Below, piece by piece: positions 48,191-59,345 of a DNA stretch of 64,000 nt (its first letter is position 1; every line of letters starts with the position of its first letter). Under the pieces are notes generated by a model, which saw nothing but the letters and a program-made list of their open reading frames with translations, had not been told where the DNA came from and searched no databases. Position numbers and translations under genes: made by a program. Source of the stretch: Lutjanus erythropterus (taxonomy: Eukaryota; Chordata; Actinopteri; Lutjaniformes; Lutjanidae); contig CM034604.1 in NCBI GenBank assembly GCA_020091685.1, positions 4,887,820-4,951,819 of the forward strand. Reading direction: 5' to 3'.

Positions 48191-51100
48191 CTGTTGGAAA
48201 AGATGGTGAGGTTTATATCAGGCAATAGAAGGCCAATCTGGCTTATTTAGGCCTGCAGCAGTCAAGTCAGTTTTATTAAGCACCACATAATAACAGAAGT
48301 TATCTCAGAGCACTTTTCATATAGAGCAGATTGACTAAATGACTCCCACTTGGAGCAAGCGCTTGGTGACAAGTGGTGAGGAAAAACTCCCCTTTGAGAA
48401 GCAGAAACCCCAAGTAAAACGAGGCTCTTTGTTAGGTTGGGTTGGGTTGAGACCACTGACATATCTAAAGATGGACATAACATAAAAGCTCCCGCAAAGT
48501 GAAGCCTAAAGTCAATTGCCCCCTAGTGGCTGGCTGCAGTGTAGGTCATAAAACCCAGCTCCTTCATTTTAGTAGATAGGACATGGACCAAACTAAAAAT
48601 CAAAGCACACATGAAACACATTTTTCTCTAACATGGTTTCTATCATTTTAGTTAGTTCTTATCACACTGATGTATGTTCAGCTACTACTGTGCAGACTCT
48701 GGCTCCAAGTGACTTCCCCAATGCAAGATGGCAGCACTAATTAGGATATTGTAGTTTTAAGTTTTGCACAGTTGGAGGAATTGGACACACGTTGTCGATC
48801 TTAATTTTTGTCAGTGGTTCGGAAACAAAGAGAGACAGAAAATATGTCAGTCAGGCATACCCCAGGCATCTGAATAGGTCCCCTCCGGACATAGGGTGCA
48901 GTTGTAACAGCAGGTTACGTTCAAGATCTTCTTTACTAAGCCAGGTGGGCAGGACTCAGAGCATCTAGACTGTGGGGTCTGAGAGAGCAGAACAAGAAAA
49001 AAAAACTGTAATTCAGAGTAACTGTGTGGAGAGAGATGGCCTGTTCAGTAGATGTTCGAGCTAGCCTGTGTTCTACTAAACCTTTCTAAAAAGCTGAAAC
49101 ATAGTGGGGTTCATGGTCATAGTCAAAGATATGAGTATCTACTACCGTAATAGAGATGTTATGAGCTTTCAACAGCTACAGCTTCTGTGTGTTTTAGCAG
49201 TCATTCTCACTCCCAACACATCAAATACAGCAGCTAAGTCAGTGCCACTATGGTTAAAACTATGAAGCTGTGGGTACTCGTCTAATTTCCACATGTGGAG
49301 GAGCTGGAGTGGATGGATGGGTTAAACAAATACAGAACCTTCATCTAGGAGACTGGGATTTCAGCCCAGTCTGACTCCCAGCTTGTCAGATATCGTTGAT
49401 TTGTCACTGCCAACCAGCGACTCATACAGATGCATACGGTACCCATTCTGGAAATTGACCCAGCAGGCTTTTCATGTGATATCAATTTAAACCCATCCAC
49501 GCTGTATAAGACACCCTGAGCTGTTATTGTAGTATAAAGAGGGAGACAGTCCACACATGGAGGAGGTGGGGTGGATGGATGGCGCAAACAGACACGGGAC
49601 TTTCACCCAGGAGACTGGGGTTTATGTCCAAGGTGAAACCAAAACCTGTGTCAAAGTTGTAACACACATACTGTTACGCGTGTCACATCATTTGTAAAGT
49701 AACTTTCTGTTGACAAATCTTCAGTATGTGACGACTCGGGGTGAGTACATATTGGAGATTAGTGCCTCACATGAAACTAAAAGTCAGGATTGATGTGTCA
49801 TAGTCTGCCTTTCCCTTCATTCCTCATGTGTCAGCTGTTTCCCCCTCCCCTTTGTTTCTTGTGGTTCCTTGTTTGTCTCTCTCTCTGTGTCTGTGTGTCT
49901 GGGCGTGGCTCATCAGCTCTGCTGCAATCAACTCCTGCTACCAATCTGCCTGCTCACCTGAAAACCATCCAGCAATCAACTCCAGCAGTACAAATACTCC
50001 GGCTCTGCAGTTTAGTCTCTGCCAGAGCGTTCAGTCTGCCTTGCAGTACTACTTTGGCCTACCTGTTACTGATTGCTTTTTTCCTCGTGTGGATTTTGCC
50101 TAAAGACTTGTCTGTTTTTGCTTCAGCTCGACACTCACTGGGAACCCATTCGCCTGCCACCTCAGCCTGCTATCTGTCTCCAGCCTTGCCCTGCCTGCCT
50201 GCCTCTGATCCATTCACTGGTACTCGTTTGCCTGCCTACCCTGTTTCACCTGAGAGTTCTGCATCCACCCAAGACGTCCATTCCTGTTTGTTTGACAATA
50301 AAACCACCTAAAACTGCTATCCGGGTCTCGCTTTTGGGTCCAGTTCTTTCCATTGTATATAACATGATGTTTTTAAACTTACAGACCATACATAAGTAAC
50401 GCAATGTAATGCAACACTATACTACTCCACACAATGAAATGCAGTGGACAAAATGTTTTTATTTTAACTCAAACCATCCCTGCTTAATTTTCTAAGTTTA
50501 CTCAAATGTTGCGTATCAGTTATTGCTAATTTGACCATGGAGCCCTGTACATGGGCTGCTGTACAGCTGATGCTAGAGGGGCACCTACAGCATCAGAGTT
50601 TGAAAGATAGGGACACTGACCGAGCCACTGATGAACTGGGAGTGAGAATGTGTTGGTCTTTGGCATAGGCATCCTCTCAAAACCTTATGGGAGTTGTAGT
50701 TGCTGAAATGAACATCTGAAATTGTTGTATCAAATGATAAACTTGTTGGTTCAATGTAACAGTCTGAACAATTACAGGCCAGATTCACGTATTCCTTCTG
50801 ATAAGAATATTCATGGACCCAGTAATGTCTTAAGAGCTCAGCATGCTTCAAACAAGTAGGGTCATACAATGTGGTGTCCCATCACATTTAAAGGCAATCT
50901 GCCTCCCTGATCTCTCTTCAAGAACTTGTCATGTCATCATAGCCCTGACATAAATGAGCCGTCGAGCACATACCAAGGATCTTAATTTCTTTGGTGACCA
51001 CCTGACCTTCCTGGCTCAGTTACCATCTTGGCTAAGACATAGACTGACTACACCTGTGAGTGGATGCTTGAGTACAGTATTGTCTTACCGTGGTATTGGC

Positions 51101-54100
51101 CGTTGAAACCCAGATGACATTTTTCACGCTGAGATCTATTTGTTGACCAAGGACACTGTATTTCCCAATCCTTTGAAATCTTCTGTGGCGTCCATCCCTT
51201 TCCCAAATGATCAGATCATAACCACTTACAAAGTCACCATTTTCGTCAAAGACGAAATTCTGGTCGTTAAACGACAACTTAACCTTCTTCAGTTCACTAA
51301 GAAGCTGCAAAGCAAGGGACAGAACATCGATTAAAATTACAGATTATTTCCCAACCTGATATGCATGGGAATTCTAAGGTAAATGTTACATTCTAATTCC
51401 TAAAATAAAAGGAAACTACATTTCTCACCTTCCATGGCGGGAAGTTAACTTCTCCCAAGCATGACGAATTGCTGCAGTTTAGTAGGTTCTTGAGAGCATT
51501 TGCTATGGCCCACACTGCTACTTTTATAGGGAGGGCTTCACTTGTATCCAAAGCCTTTACAAGATAGTCATCATTTTGTTCTTGGGGATCCTTGAAGCTG
51601 CATGCATTTTCAGATTTAATCTTCAGCTGGTCAGGTGTGGGACAATAGGATGGAGGCTTGCTTGAGAAACATTCTGGTGTACAGTTGAATCTCAGATTCT
51701 TGTATTCTTTGATGAAGTTGTTATGTCCCCCAGGGGTTGCTCTAAGATTCTTGAGGTAATTATCAAATGATTCACTCTTGCCTGCAATAAAAGTGAAGCC
51801 CAAGATGTCCCCAACCTTGTTGATGCCATCCATGTGGGCAAGGGACGTGCTCCTGGACCAGGCATCACTGGCAATCCAGATCCTCGATGTGTTGGTCCTG
51901 ATCATTTCCTTGAAGAGGGCCTTCACCAGTTCTGCCTTGAGGATCACAAATACCACCTGGGCGCTGGAGGACCGGATCTGCTCGGCCACCTGCTTGATTC
52001 GTTGCGTACTGAGCGAGTGATCAAGGTAATGAGGCACCATCTCCTGATAGGCCAAGCACACATCATTTTCCTCAGAATCTGTGAGAAAGCTCCTGAAAGC
52101 AGCTCTGCCATATTCGTCATCCCCGTACACGACCCCGACCCAGTTCCATCCGTAGTGACGCATGACTTTGGCCACCGCTTTGGTCTGATGGATATCACTG
52201 GGAATAGTGCGAAAGAAAACTGGATACCGTGCCTTATCACTCAGGTCTACTGAAGATGATGTGCTGCTCAGCTGACAATGAAATAAATTAATACAAGTTA
52301 AATTTTTAATTCACAAAAAAAAGGATTTTAATTTGATCATTACAGACTGAAGGTACAATACTAGTTTGTTTAAGCACCCAAAAGTCCTGAGAACACTTAG
52401 TCTTATGCATACCCCTTCAAAAGAAGTGTTTAAATTTTATTTACTGACATTACACCAACATAACCATTACATGACACCTGCCATGAACATGAAGGAGTCT
52501 TTAGTCATTTGGTCAATTATGTAATTTTTAATGCAGAATTGGCATTGTCTGAAATGTCTCTGTTATGACGACTTACATACCTAAAGACAACAATGCCTTT
52601 TTTATGACAAGTTGACATTAACCGAGACAACATAACCTGTCAGTGTCTTAACTGAGATGACATAATCTGTCAAAGTATTTGTTATGTCAAGTTGATATTA
52701 ACAAGAGGAAAAAACCTGATAATGTCTTAGCTATGACAAGTTGATATTAACCGGGGCAACATAACCATTTACTATCTTTGTTATGACAAGCCGACATTAA
52801 ATGAAACAACATAACCTTTCATAAACATGATATAGCAGGCCTAAAAAAATGATTTAGCTTTATTTAGCTAAAATCTACCCCTTTTGTTTAGGTCAAGGAA
52901 ATTCTTCATAACACTTATAAAAGGATTGACAGTGTAATAAGTTGGGGATAATGTAGAGCTAGCAGTTCACAATAGAGAAATAAACCCCTAGAGGGTGATG
53001 CAGGACCCTGACGCAAACAGCTACTTACTAAAGAAATCAAAAGTATGACATAAAATGTTAATTTTAATATAATTTCATTAATTTAGAAAAGATTTTGTTG
53101 CTTCCACTTGAAAAAATAGTCAATTTGTTTTTACAGTTGGAACTGTGTCCATAGTAACGGTAACTCTGTAGTGAAGATGAGTTTACTCACATTAAACAGA
53201 ACATTTCACAGTCATGGCCCATACCGTGTTCTGTTTAGTATTTACTTTGTCTGTCCTCTTCAGTTTTGTCAGTTTCCTTGTCGTCCAGCTCCTTGTGTCT
53301 TTTCACCTCTTTTTCTTTCTCTGTACTGTTTTCCTCTCCTCTTCTTTTCTTTACTGGGGACTGGTCAGCCATTAACCATGAATCCAAAGTTTTGTTCTCT
53401 CCAAATATATTAAAATTGATATTGGAAAAAATATTCCTTTTTTCTCTGATGGAGCAACAGAAAACTAACAGTTTGTTGCCGCTGGGTGTACATGTCTTTC
53501 TGCGGAGTGATATGACAGGACATGATCCACCTGACAATGCTGTGTAATAACACTTAATTACATCTTTATAACAAGTTTAAGTCCAAAATGTGTGGTGAAG
53601 TATATAAGGAAAATCATCATGACACAAATATGAAGGTCTCATGACAGCCTTTGTTGAAATGTGCGAAAAACGGAAAGGCTATATTTACAGCCAGTGTTTG
53701 GTTTGTCAGTTCTGAGCGTCCGAGCGTTCTGAGCGACGGTGAAAGATGATGAAGTGAAAGAGGACACACTCCTGGACCTTTAACACCGAAAGCTAAATAC
53801 TTTCTTTAAGTTCATTTGTGTTAAGTTAATGTCATTTTGTCTTTACAGAGACATCTCCAACAATGTCAGCTTTGCATTAAAGTTGACATTATTTGCAGAA
53901 TGACGCTAAAGACGTGCTATGTCATGTTATGACAATGTCATGTCAGTTTGTGCACACCCATTTGAATACGAAACATTTACAAAGTACTTTGCAGTTGATC
54001 AGACAGGTTTGTGACTTACTAGAGGGATCATGTAGACGTTGAGCAGTCTGGCCACAGCGATGGACACCTCAGAGTACAAAGCTCCTAAAATAACCTTCAC

Positions 54101-56924
54101 TCTGGGCCTGAAGTTGTTGTAATCACACTCCACATCCAGAGACCGGTTGACTGCCAGCATGTGGCCGACATTATGCAACGCTTTGCTGGCACATGAGCAT
54201 GTGTCACACATCAAATATCCAAGATGCACTCCTGGGAGGAAGCCAGCCGCATTTATCTTCTCAATCTCATGGATTGCAGCCAAGGACATCATAAACGGTG
54301 TCAGGTCAAAACTGAAAATGGACAGTGTAAAATGCATGAAATTATCTGCACAAGAGGAACTGTGACAAAGAGGAAGTCCTCCTAAGACCACCAAAGCAGA
54401 GCACATAATGCTGAGGAAACCTCCAGCAGAACTTACCGAAAAAGAGACATTTATTTAGAATCTCCAGCACTGAAGAAAGGTGGGAAGAGAATACACCCTC
54501 AGACTTATTTAGCTGGAAAAGGCTAAGTTAAGACGGTTATTTATGCTCATATGAAATACAAAACACTAAAAAGGTGGTTAGATTATTTGGTAATTCACCT
54601 CATGCATTATAAAAAAGATCACAAATAAGCCTTTTTTAAATTGCAAAAAAGAATGCCAGATGTACTTGTTTTTCCTGTTTTGTTTTTTGTAAAGACACTG
54701 TGTTGTGTCTGTTATCAGATTAAAGATCTGCACACTAATGCTTCTCACTCCCAGCAATTTTAATAAAGAAACATTTGGATCTAACCGAGACCTTCGTCAG
54801 GTATTGACAAATCAGAAACTGAACAAATTTGACAATGCCTGGTAAAGACTTCTTTTAGATCAATACCTTGCTCAAAAGAAATAGCTGTTTGATGAGTACT
54901 TTTTAAATGTGCATTTTCTTTTGTATGTAACCTACTTTTAGTTTTGTACAATGTTAATTCATGAAAATAAAAAGTATTTTACATGATGGAGTGTGGAGAA
55001 TGAATTTAAGAATCTCACAGCCTGACAACAGAGAAACAGTGAAGGTACAATTTCTTTTTGAGGACTTTTATAATAAAGTATGGCAGCTTTATATTATATC
55101 ATAACACAGGAATGAAAGAGAGTGCAAGATAATGTAATTTAGCGATTGAAGTAGTTAAAGTCTGGAACACTCCTGATGCTCACAGTATTGGTAAATTGCG
55201 TTACAGTTACGACAGCAACATCTCCTCCCAGAAAAAGAGTTAATGTTACTTTGGACAATCCACTCACCTCAGTGTCAAAAATGTTCACTTAAATGACTTT
55301 CCACTAAAGGAATAACAACTATGATACAGCTTCAGTACCACAAGACCGGCAACATGCCACTTTTCCCATAATTAAGTGAACTGGCCCTTAAACAAAGAAT
55401 ATTTACTCTTTCAGATGGATACATTTCAAACCTTCTGAAATCTGGAACATGGACCTGCTGTGGGTTTTATTCAGCAAAGTGATTCAGTATTTCAATAAGA
55501 CTATTTTGTGAAAAAGGCCACTGGTAAAGGCACATGAAACTTAGGATACAGTTTTAATTTGTGTATTTTATCCTATTTTTAATGTCTTATTTATTAGTCA
55601 CAGCTAACTGTTTTATATATGTTGCATGAATTGGAAATGATTTTGTTGGTGGTAAAAGATGGATTCAAAATTAAAGTATTAAAAGAATTCATAAAGGAAA
55701 ACATCCAGAATCATTTCAATAAATTGCTGATCAATTTCTCCACAAGCAAAAAACATTACACCCTCCAAACTTATTGCAGCATGTATAGTACCAGTCAAAA
55801 GCTGGACACATCTTTTCATTCATTTTCTTCTTTATTCTATGTAAATGGAGACATATGGACTTATACAGAACTGTGTAGTGGAAAAATAACATGAAAACAA
55901 AATATGTTTTTGCTTTTTCAGAATCAACAATATAAAAGACTCTCGCACACTGTCTTCTGCACTTCCAATCAAAGATTTAATATTTAAAGGGATAGTTCAC
56001 CCAAAAAATGAAAGTTCAGTATTATCCACTCACCTTCATGCTGATTGAAGGTCAGGTTTAGTTTTTTGGTCCACAAAAGACACTGCTGGAAATTCACAGG
56101 AAGGCAGCGTTGCAGAAGCTCGTCTGGTGTAATCCAAGTCTCCTAAAACCCTGACATGCTAAGTTGACATGATCAGTCATTTTCACCATGTTTTAGCCTG
56201 AATCTTGCACAAGCACACTGTCTGAACAGGGTGTGTGAAGTGTGACGTTGTCAGAGACTTGTATTACACCAGACGAGCAGTGTGGAGGCGTTTTATGTTT
56301 TTTTTTTTTTTTTCCAGTTGTTTTTACTGTTTGAAAACTGGCCACCATCCTCTTCAGTTGTTTGGGAGATTCTGCCATGCTGTTTTCCTGTGAAACTCTA
56401 GCAGTGTTTTGTGGAGTAAAAAACTAAACCCCAGCCTCAATCGGCATGACTGAATTTTGATTTTTGTGTGAGTTAACCCTTCAAAAATTTGAATGCATGT
56501 GCAGAAGACAGTATGTGAGAATCTTTTTTTCTGTTTACCATTGATTCAACCTACAATTGTGCAAAAGATTTTTCAAAATCAAAACTTTTTGCACACTGTT
56601 GGTATAATCTGAAACATAACTTATGAAAAGAAGAAGAAGAAGAAGAAGAAGAAACAGTGAATGAGAGGTGTGTCCAGATTTTTGACTGGTGCTGTATATC
56701 TGTTCTCATACTCACTCTGAGCACTGGAAACTCTCTGGTCTGTCCCGTTCATGGAGGTCCTTTACTTTATGATGAGATGGCCAGAGAATGCCGATCATCA
56801 CGTCGCCCTGCGCCTCAGCTCCGCAGAGCGATCTGGTGGCGTCGCAGTCGTCATCATGAGCCGTGATGCCACTCAGCGTGATCAGAGCAGAGAGGAGGCT
56901 GCACAGCAGGGGACACGCCTGCAT
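47040..56924 (-). CDS. GPRC6A-like class C G-protein-coupled receptor, six coding exons, 942 aa predicted
   Basis: Exons on the minus strand are 56924-56716, 54311-54020, 52271-51429, 51304-51089, 48978-48861 and 48190-47040 (2829 nt including the stop). Class C receptors of this branch sense amino acids and cations at the plasma membrane. Seen: a signal peptide at about 1-22; a Venus-flytrap module at about 30-520 with YSEVS (149-153), GWNWVGVVYGDDEYGR (208-223) and IASDAW (300-305); a cysteine-rich domain at 525-580; seven hydrophobic helices from about 598; PKCY at 837-840; and a 100-residue C-tail. Blocks such as GVICLLWLIF and YIALLAF-FLLAFKG fit human GPRC6A (926 aa) better than CaSR, T1R or OlfC/V2R receptors. 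The tail after PKCY does not resemble human GPRC6A, so this may be a teleost paralogue rather than the one-to-one orthologue, and no symbol is assigned. No frameshift or stop is present. Confidence 0.92.
48245..48460 (+). repeat. LINE-like dispersed repeat in receptor intron 5
   Basis: GTCAGTTTTATTAAGCACCA, ACAGAAGTTATCTCAGAGCACTTTTCATATAGAGC, GAGGAAAAACTCCCCTTTGAG and a TTGGGTTGGGTTG tail follow the order of a common fish retroposon-like repeat. Confidence 0.55.
48861..48978 (-). CDS. GPRC6A-like exon 5 (cysteine-rich domain)
   Basis: The exon has 39 codons plus one base; the acceptor is ttctgctctctcag and the donor G|gtatgcc. It encodes CSESCPPG, CCYNCTLCPEGTYSD, the nine-cysteine-domain signature that links the flytrap to the membrane domain in class C receptors. 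It is too short to stand out as an open frame and was found by extending the gene model. Confidence 0.9.
49796..50345 (+). mobile_element. Probable solo gypsy-type LTR in receptor intron 4
   Basis: It begins TGTCATAGTCTG and contains CACCTGAAAACCATCCAGCA, TACAAATACTCCGGCTC, a polyadenylation-like GACAATAAAACCACC and the end motif CGCTTTTGGGTCCAGTT. This is the order of fish gypsy LTRs. The 173-aa frame at 49790-50311 is translation of the LTR. Inserted opposite to the receptor gene. Confidence 0.5.
51089..51304 (-). CDS. GPRC6A-like exon 4
   Basis: The exon has 72 codons in phase 0; the acceptor is ttgctttgcag and the donor ACG|gtaagac. It encodes LLSELKKVKLSFNDQ, FDENGDFVSGYDLIIWE and a stretch ending STANTT. 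This is the conserved V-F-x-F-D-x-N-G-D, G-Y-D-L-x-x-W segment at the end of the Venus-flytrap domain. Intron 3 to exon 3 is only 124 bp. Confidence 0.92.
51429..52271 (-). CDS. GPRC6A-like exon 3 (main ligand-binding lobe)
   Basis: The exon has 281 codons in phase 0; the acceptor is tttatttcattgtcag and the donor AAG|gtgagaaat. It starts LSSTSSSVDLSDK, which aligns without gaps to CaSR VSYASSSRLLSNK. It carries RYPVFFRTIPSD, GWNW and DDEYGR, all class C hallmarks, and ends FPPWK. It is the longest extracellular exon, as in other receptors of this family. Confidence 0.93.
52602..52830. repeat. 50-bp tandem array in receptor intron 2
   Basis: Units begin TATGACAAGTTGACATTAA at about 52602, 52683, 52732 and 52782, each followed by an ACAACATAACC-type segment. 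Two spacings are 49-50 bp; the first is longer because of a partial unit. The family is a common teleost dispersed repeat. Confidence 0.7.
53840..53990. repeat. Dispersed repeat related to 6590-6790
   Basis: GACATCTCCAACAATGTCAG, then CTTTGCA, then GTCATGTTATGACAATGTCATGTCAG, parallels the copy at 6655-6745. It lies directly beside exon 2 of the receptor gene. Confidence 0.5.
54020..54311 (-). CDS. GPRC6A-like exon 2
   Basis: The acceptor is ctgtccattttcag and the donor CTA|gtaagtcac. The exon encodes residues 71-167, including FMMSLAAIHEIEKIN and GYLMCDTC, matching the class C pattern of human GPRC6A (AMIHSIEMIN, GYEIYDTC). Ser150 in YSEVS aligns with the Ser that contacts the alpha-amino-acid ligand in this family. 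Confidence 0.9.
54690..54830 (-). repeat. Possible Penelope-like 5'/LTR fragment in receptor intron 1
   Basis: On the minus strand: ATACCTGACGAAGGTCTCGG, then TTTATTAAAATTGCTGGGAG and TGTGCAGATC. The CCTGAxGAAGG then TTTATTAAAATTGCTGGGAG pairing occurs in fish retroelement leaders that I associate with Penelope-like elements; the assignment is from memory. Confidence 0.35.
55786..56694. mobile_element. Tc1-type non-autonomous element with a nested MITE
   Basis: Left end TAGTACCAGTCAAAAGCTGG and right end, on the opposite strand, CAGCACCAGTCAAAAATCTGG, form long inverted repeats; each is bordered by TA (55784-55785 and 56695-56696). A second inverted pair (CACACTGTCTTCTGCA near 55946 and TGCAGAAGACAGTATG near 56499) lies inside. 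The right end is 21 bp from the exon 1 splice donor. An (AGA)n tract at 56630-56653 is part of the right arm. Confidence 0.8.
55988..56481. mobile_element. GGGATAGTTCACCC-type MITE (TTAA-type), nested
   Basis: Left end AAGGGATAGTTCACCCAAAA, preceded by TTAA at 55984-55987; right end GTGTGAGTTAACCCTT followed by TCAA. This terminus is typical of a common fish MITE that inserts at TTAA. It sits inside the Tc1-type element at 55786-56694. Confidence 0.65.
56716..56924 (-). CDS. GPRC6A-like exon 1 (signal peptide and start of ligand-binding domain)
   Basis: The exon gives 69 codons plus two bases, beginning MQACPLLCSLLSALI, a hydrophobic leader followed by HDDDCDATRS. The strand ILWPSHH corresponds to the first beta-strand region of the Venus-flytrap fold. 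The donor is GA|gtgagtatg; the split codon becomes Asp70 with exon 2. A GTAAAAG TATA-like string lies about 45 bases upstream of the ATG. Right next to the donor, on its intron side, a MITE ends at 56694. Confidence 0.88.
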
Positions 56925-58862
56925 CTTGAATGGTGAATGAGTGAAGAAGCACCTCGGGGATGTGTGTCTTTTACTCCACCTGAAATCTGGGAGGTGCTAC
57001 ATACAGCACACACAAGGAACCTGTTTTAAAGTGAAAACGACTGAAAAGAATGTTGCAGTCATCAAATGTCATCCCACGGGCATTTCCCACTCATGACAGG
57101 TGCCAACAAGAGGAAGTGAAGTGTCAAAGAGTGTTTTTAATCAACATATGTTGGAGAGAATAATGAAGAATGTTGTTTCCATGTGTCTGAGAACTGTTAT
57201 AGGCCTTGAAAGTCAATGAATACATGAAGGGATCAACTGATCAGGTTATTTATGTGCCACTTATTATCAATAAAACAGTAGAAGGCTTACAACTAAATGC
57301 ATTTTGAATTGATTTCAGCTTTTCTTTGTGTCTTCTCTTCTCTTTCCAGGAAGGGTGAGGCCGGGTTAGAGTTGGAGCCTGTCAGTAAAAGTGAGGCTGG
57401 CCTCAGAAAACTGTGTAAGCTGTTGTCGGACCAGAACTGACCATGCAAAAATCAGGCAGGACAGGAAAACGCGTGGGCAGGGCGGCGGGGAAAAGAGGCC
57501 CGAGCACAACTAGCAGGAAAAACAGACAGCATTCCACAGACAGCTGTGGAATTAATTGACACTTTTTAATTAAATGCAGTGAATAGAAGGAAATTAATGG
57601 GAAATGACAAAAAAGCCCCAAAACAAACACACTTTTATGTTATTTATCATTATTATTTGTCGTCATTATCATTATATCATTTATCCAGATTAGTCTGAAC
57701 TCTCCATCCATCCTCCCAGGGGTGGCTCCAGGGAGTCCAGACATGTCTGCACAGTGGAATTCATTCTTTGATGCAAAACTAGTCTGAGACCTTTTATAAG
57801 AAAAGTGCAAAAGAATCCAAATGTAATTTTAATGGCAAAAATCTCTTTACGTTAATGAATAACTTAAAATAAATATAATTTAAATGATGTAAATGACCTT
57901 ATTTCAGTCTGCATCCGGGTATTTTTGAATAGCTACAGGACTATAGGCTGTTTTTGTTCCAAATAGTAATTATTTGGAAAAATAATTAAATTGTTTTAAT
58001 TTTTGTCAATGAAAAGGATTCGGTAAGTTTTTTTTTCATAATAATAAAAAAAAAAATGGCCATGGACGGCCTGTAATTATCCCGACTGAATTGTGATTAA
58101 ACACAATGCAGCTCTTCTTCTTCAGCTGGGAGCGAGGCGGGTTCATTTGGGGGACGGGGAGTCAGGGCTGCTGCTTGTACCAGGGGCAGCAGAGGCAACT
58201 GATTTAGGATCACTGGTTTAATAAAAGTTTGCCTGCATTGATTAAATGTCGGCTAAAAGAGGAGTGAAGTGTAAACACTGTGAAAATTAGTACACTGTAA
58301 ATAAAACACTGATTTTACGGTGATAGAACATTGGGGTCTTTTACTCAATATGAAATTATTAACCTAACGTATTTTAGGACACTTGTCAGTCATGGGCCCT
58401 TTAAAAAAAAAAGGCAGATTTTTTTTCATGTGTCATGTAATTTACTGTGAAGTGTATTACACCTAACCACAGCCAGGTTAAAGTGGTCCATGTAGAGCAG
58501 TCATATTAGCTGATTGTTGTAGGACTGAGAGCTCCCAGTGAACTCAGCCAGACTGAAACAGCCTCAGAGACCAGTGGGGGGGCAGTTTGACGACAGAGAA
58601 TGCAGTACTGAGGGGGTTTTCTTGCCAGGTTTGGCTCCTTTATGGTTTTCCAGGAAAACACAAACTCTGAAATACCAAGAATGCCTGAAATAATCTACAT
58701 AATGACTTTTTTTTGTCATTCTTGGAACAAATACTGGTGCATAGGTGACATATAGTGCAATACAGTATACAATTTAAACACTGAATTTGACTAAACTGTA
58801 GCACTAACAGACGATTAGCACAGTTTCAAATACATTTCTAGCCAAAAAGAGAAAGAACATGG
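56925..58862. other. Receptor 5' flank; no gene
   Basis: The promoter of the GPRC6A-like gene should lie in the first few hundred bases. CTTTTAC at 56968-56974 gives a weak TATA-like GTAAAAG on the minus strand. No frame with a domain is present further up. Confidence 0.4.
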
Positions 58863-59345
58863 AGTGAGATAAGATAAGATAAGATATTCCTTTATTAGTC
58901 TCACAATGGAAAAACTTTCAGTTTTACAGCAGCAAAGTGGACAAAAGAAATAGAACGAAGCATCAATAAAAGCAATAAATAATAAAGAAATATAAACCAG
59001 GGATATAAAAAAAAATCACAATTTAAACAAGACAAAAGAGGAACAATTTAAATAAGGGGAACTATAAAAATAGGAACAATATAAACAGGAAATTTGAAAA
59101 TAGGAACAATAAAAAAGGGGAAATATTGTATAAAAACAGGAACAATATAAAAAGGAAATACAAAAATAGAAACAAAATAAAAAGGGGAAATACAAAAATA
59201 AGAACACTTTAAACATGGGGAAATATAAAGATAGTGGCAATATTAAAAAAGGGAGAAATATAAAAATAGGAACAATAAAAAAGGGGGTAATATAAAAATA
59301 GGGACAGTATACAATATAAGCAGACTCATACACCTGATAATACAC
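58863..59345. repeat. (GATAA)n-led repeat with a 30-bp A-rich array
   Basis: GATAAGATAAGATAAGATA, then TTCCTTTATTAGTCTCAC and TTTACAGCAGCAAAG, is a recognised kind of fish LINE/SINE tail in reverse. At 59030-59310 there are about nine units of the form GGGGAAATATAAAAATAGGAACAATA. The 129-aa minus frame is its translation. Confidence 0.6.

Noticed and set aside
49790..50311. A 173-aa plus-strand frame
   Set aside because: It lies in an LTR-like sequence inside a receptor intron and is proline/serine/leucine filler with no domain.
52602..52830. A CRISPR-like array
   Set aside because: Units are imperfect, contiguous 50-bp tandem repeats without unique spacers, in a vertebrate intron.
47040..56924. 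Assignment of the receptor to OlfC/V2R, CaSR or T1R
   Set aside because: The exon layout is shared by all of them, but loop and helix blocks fit GPRC6A better; CaSR would have a much longer tail, and V2R receptors keep PKCYIILL.
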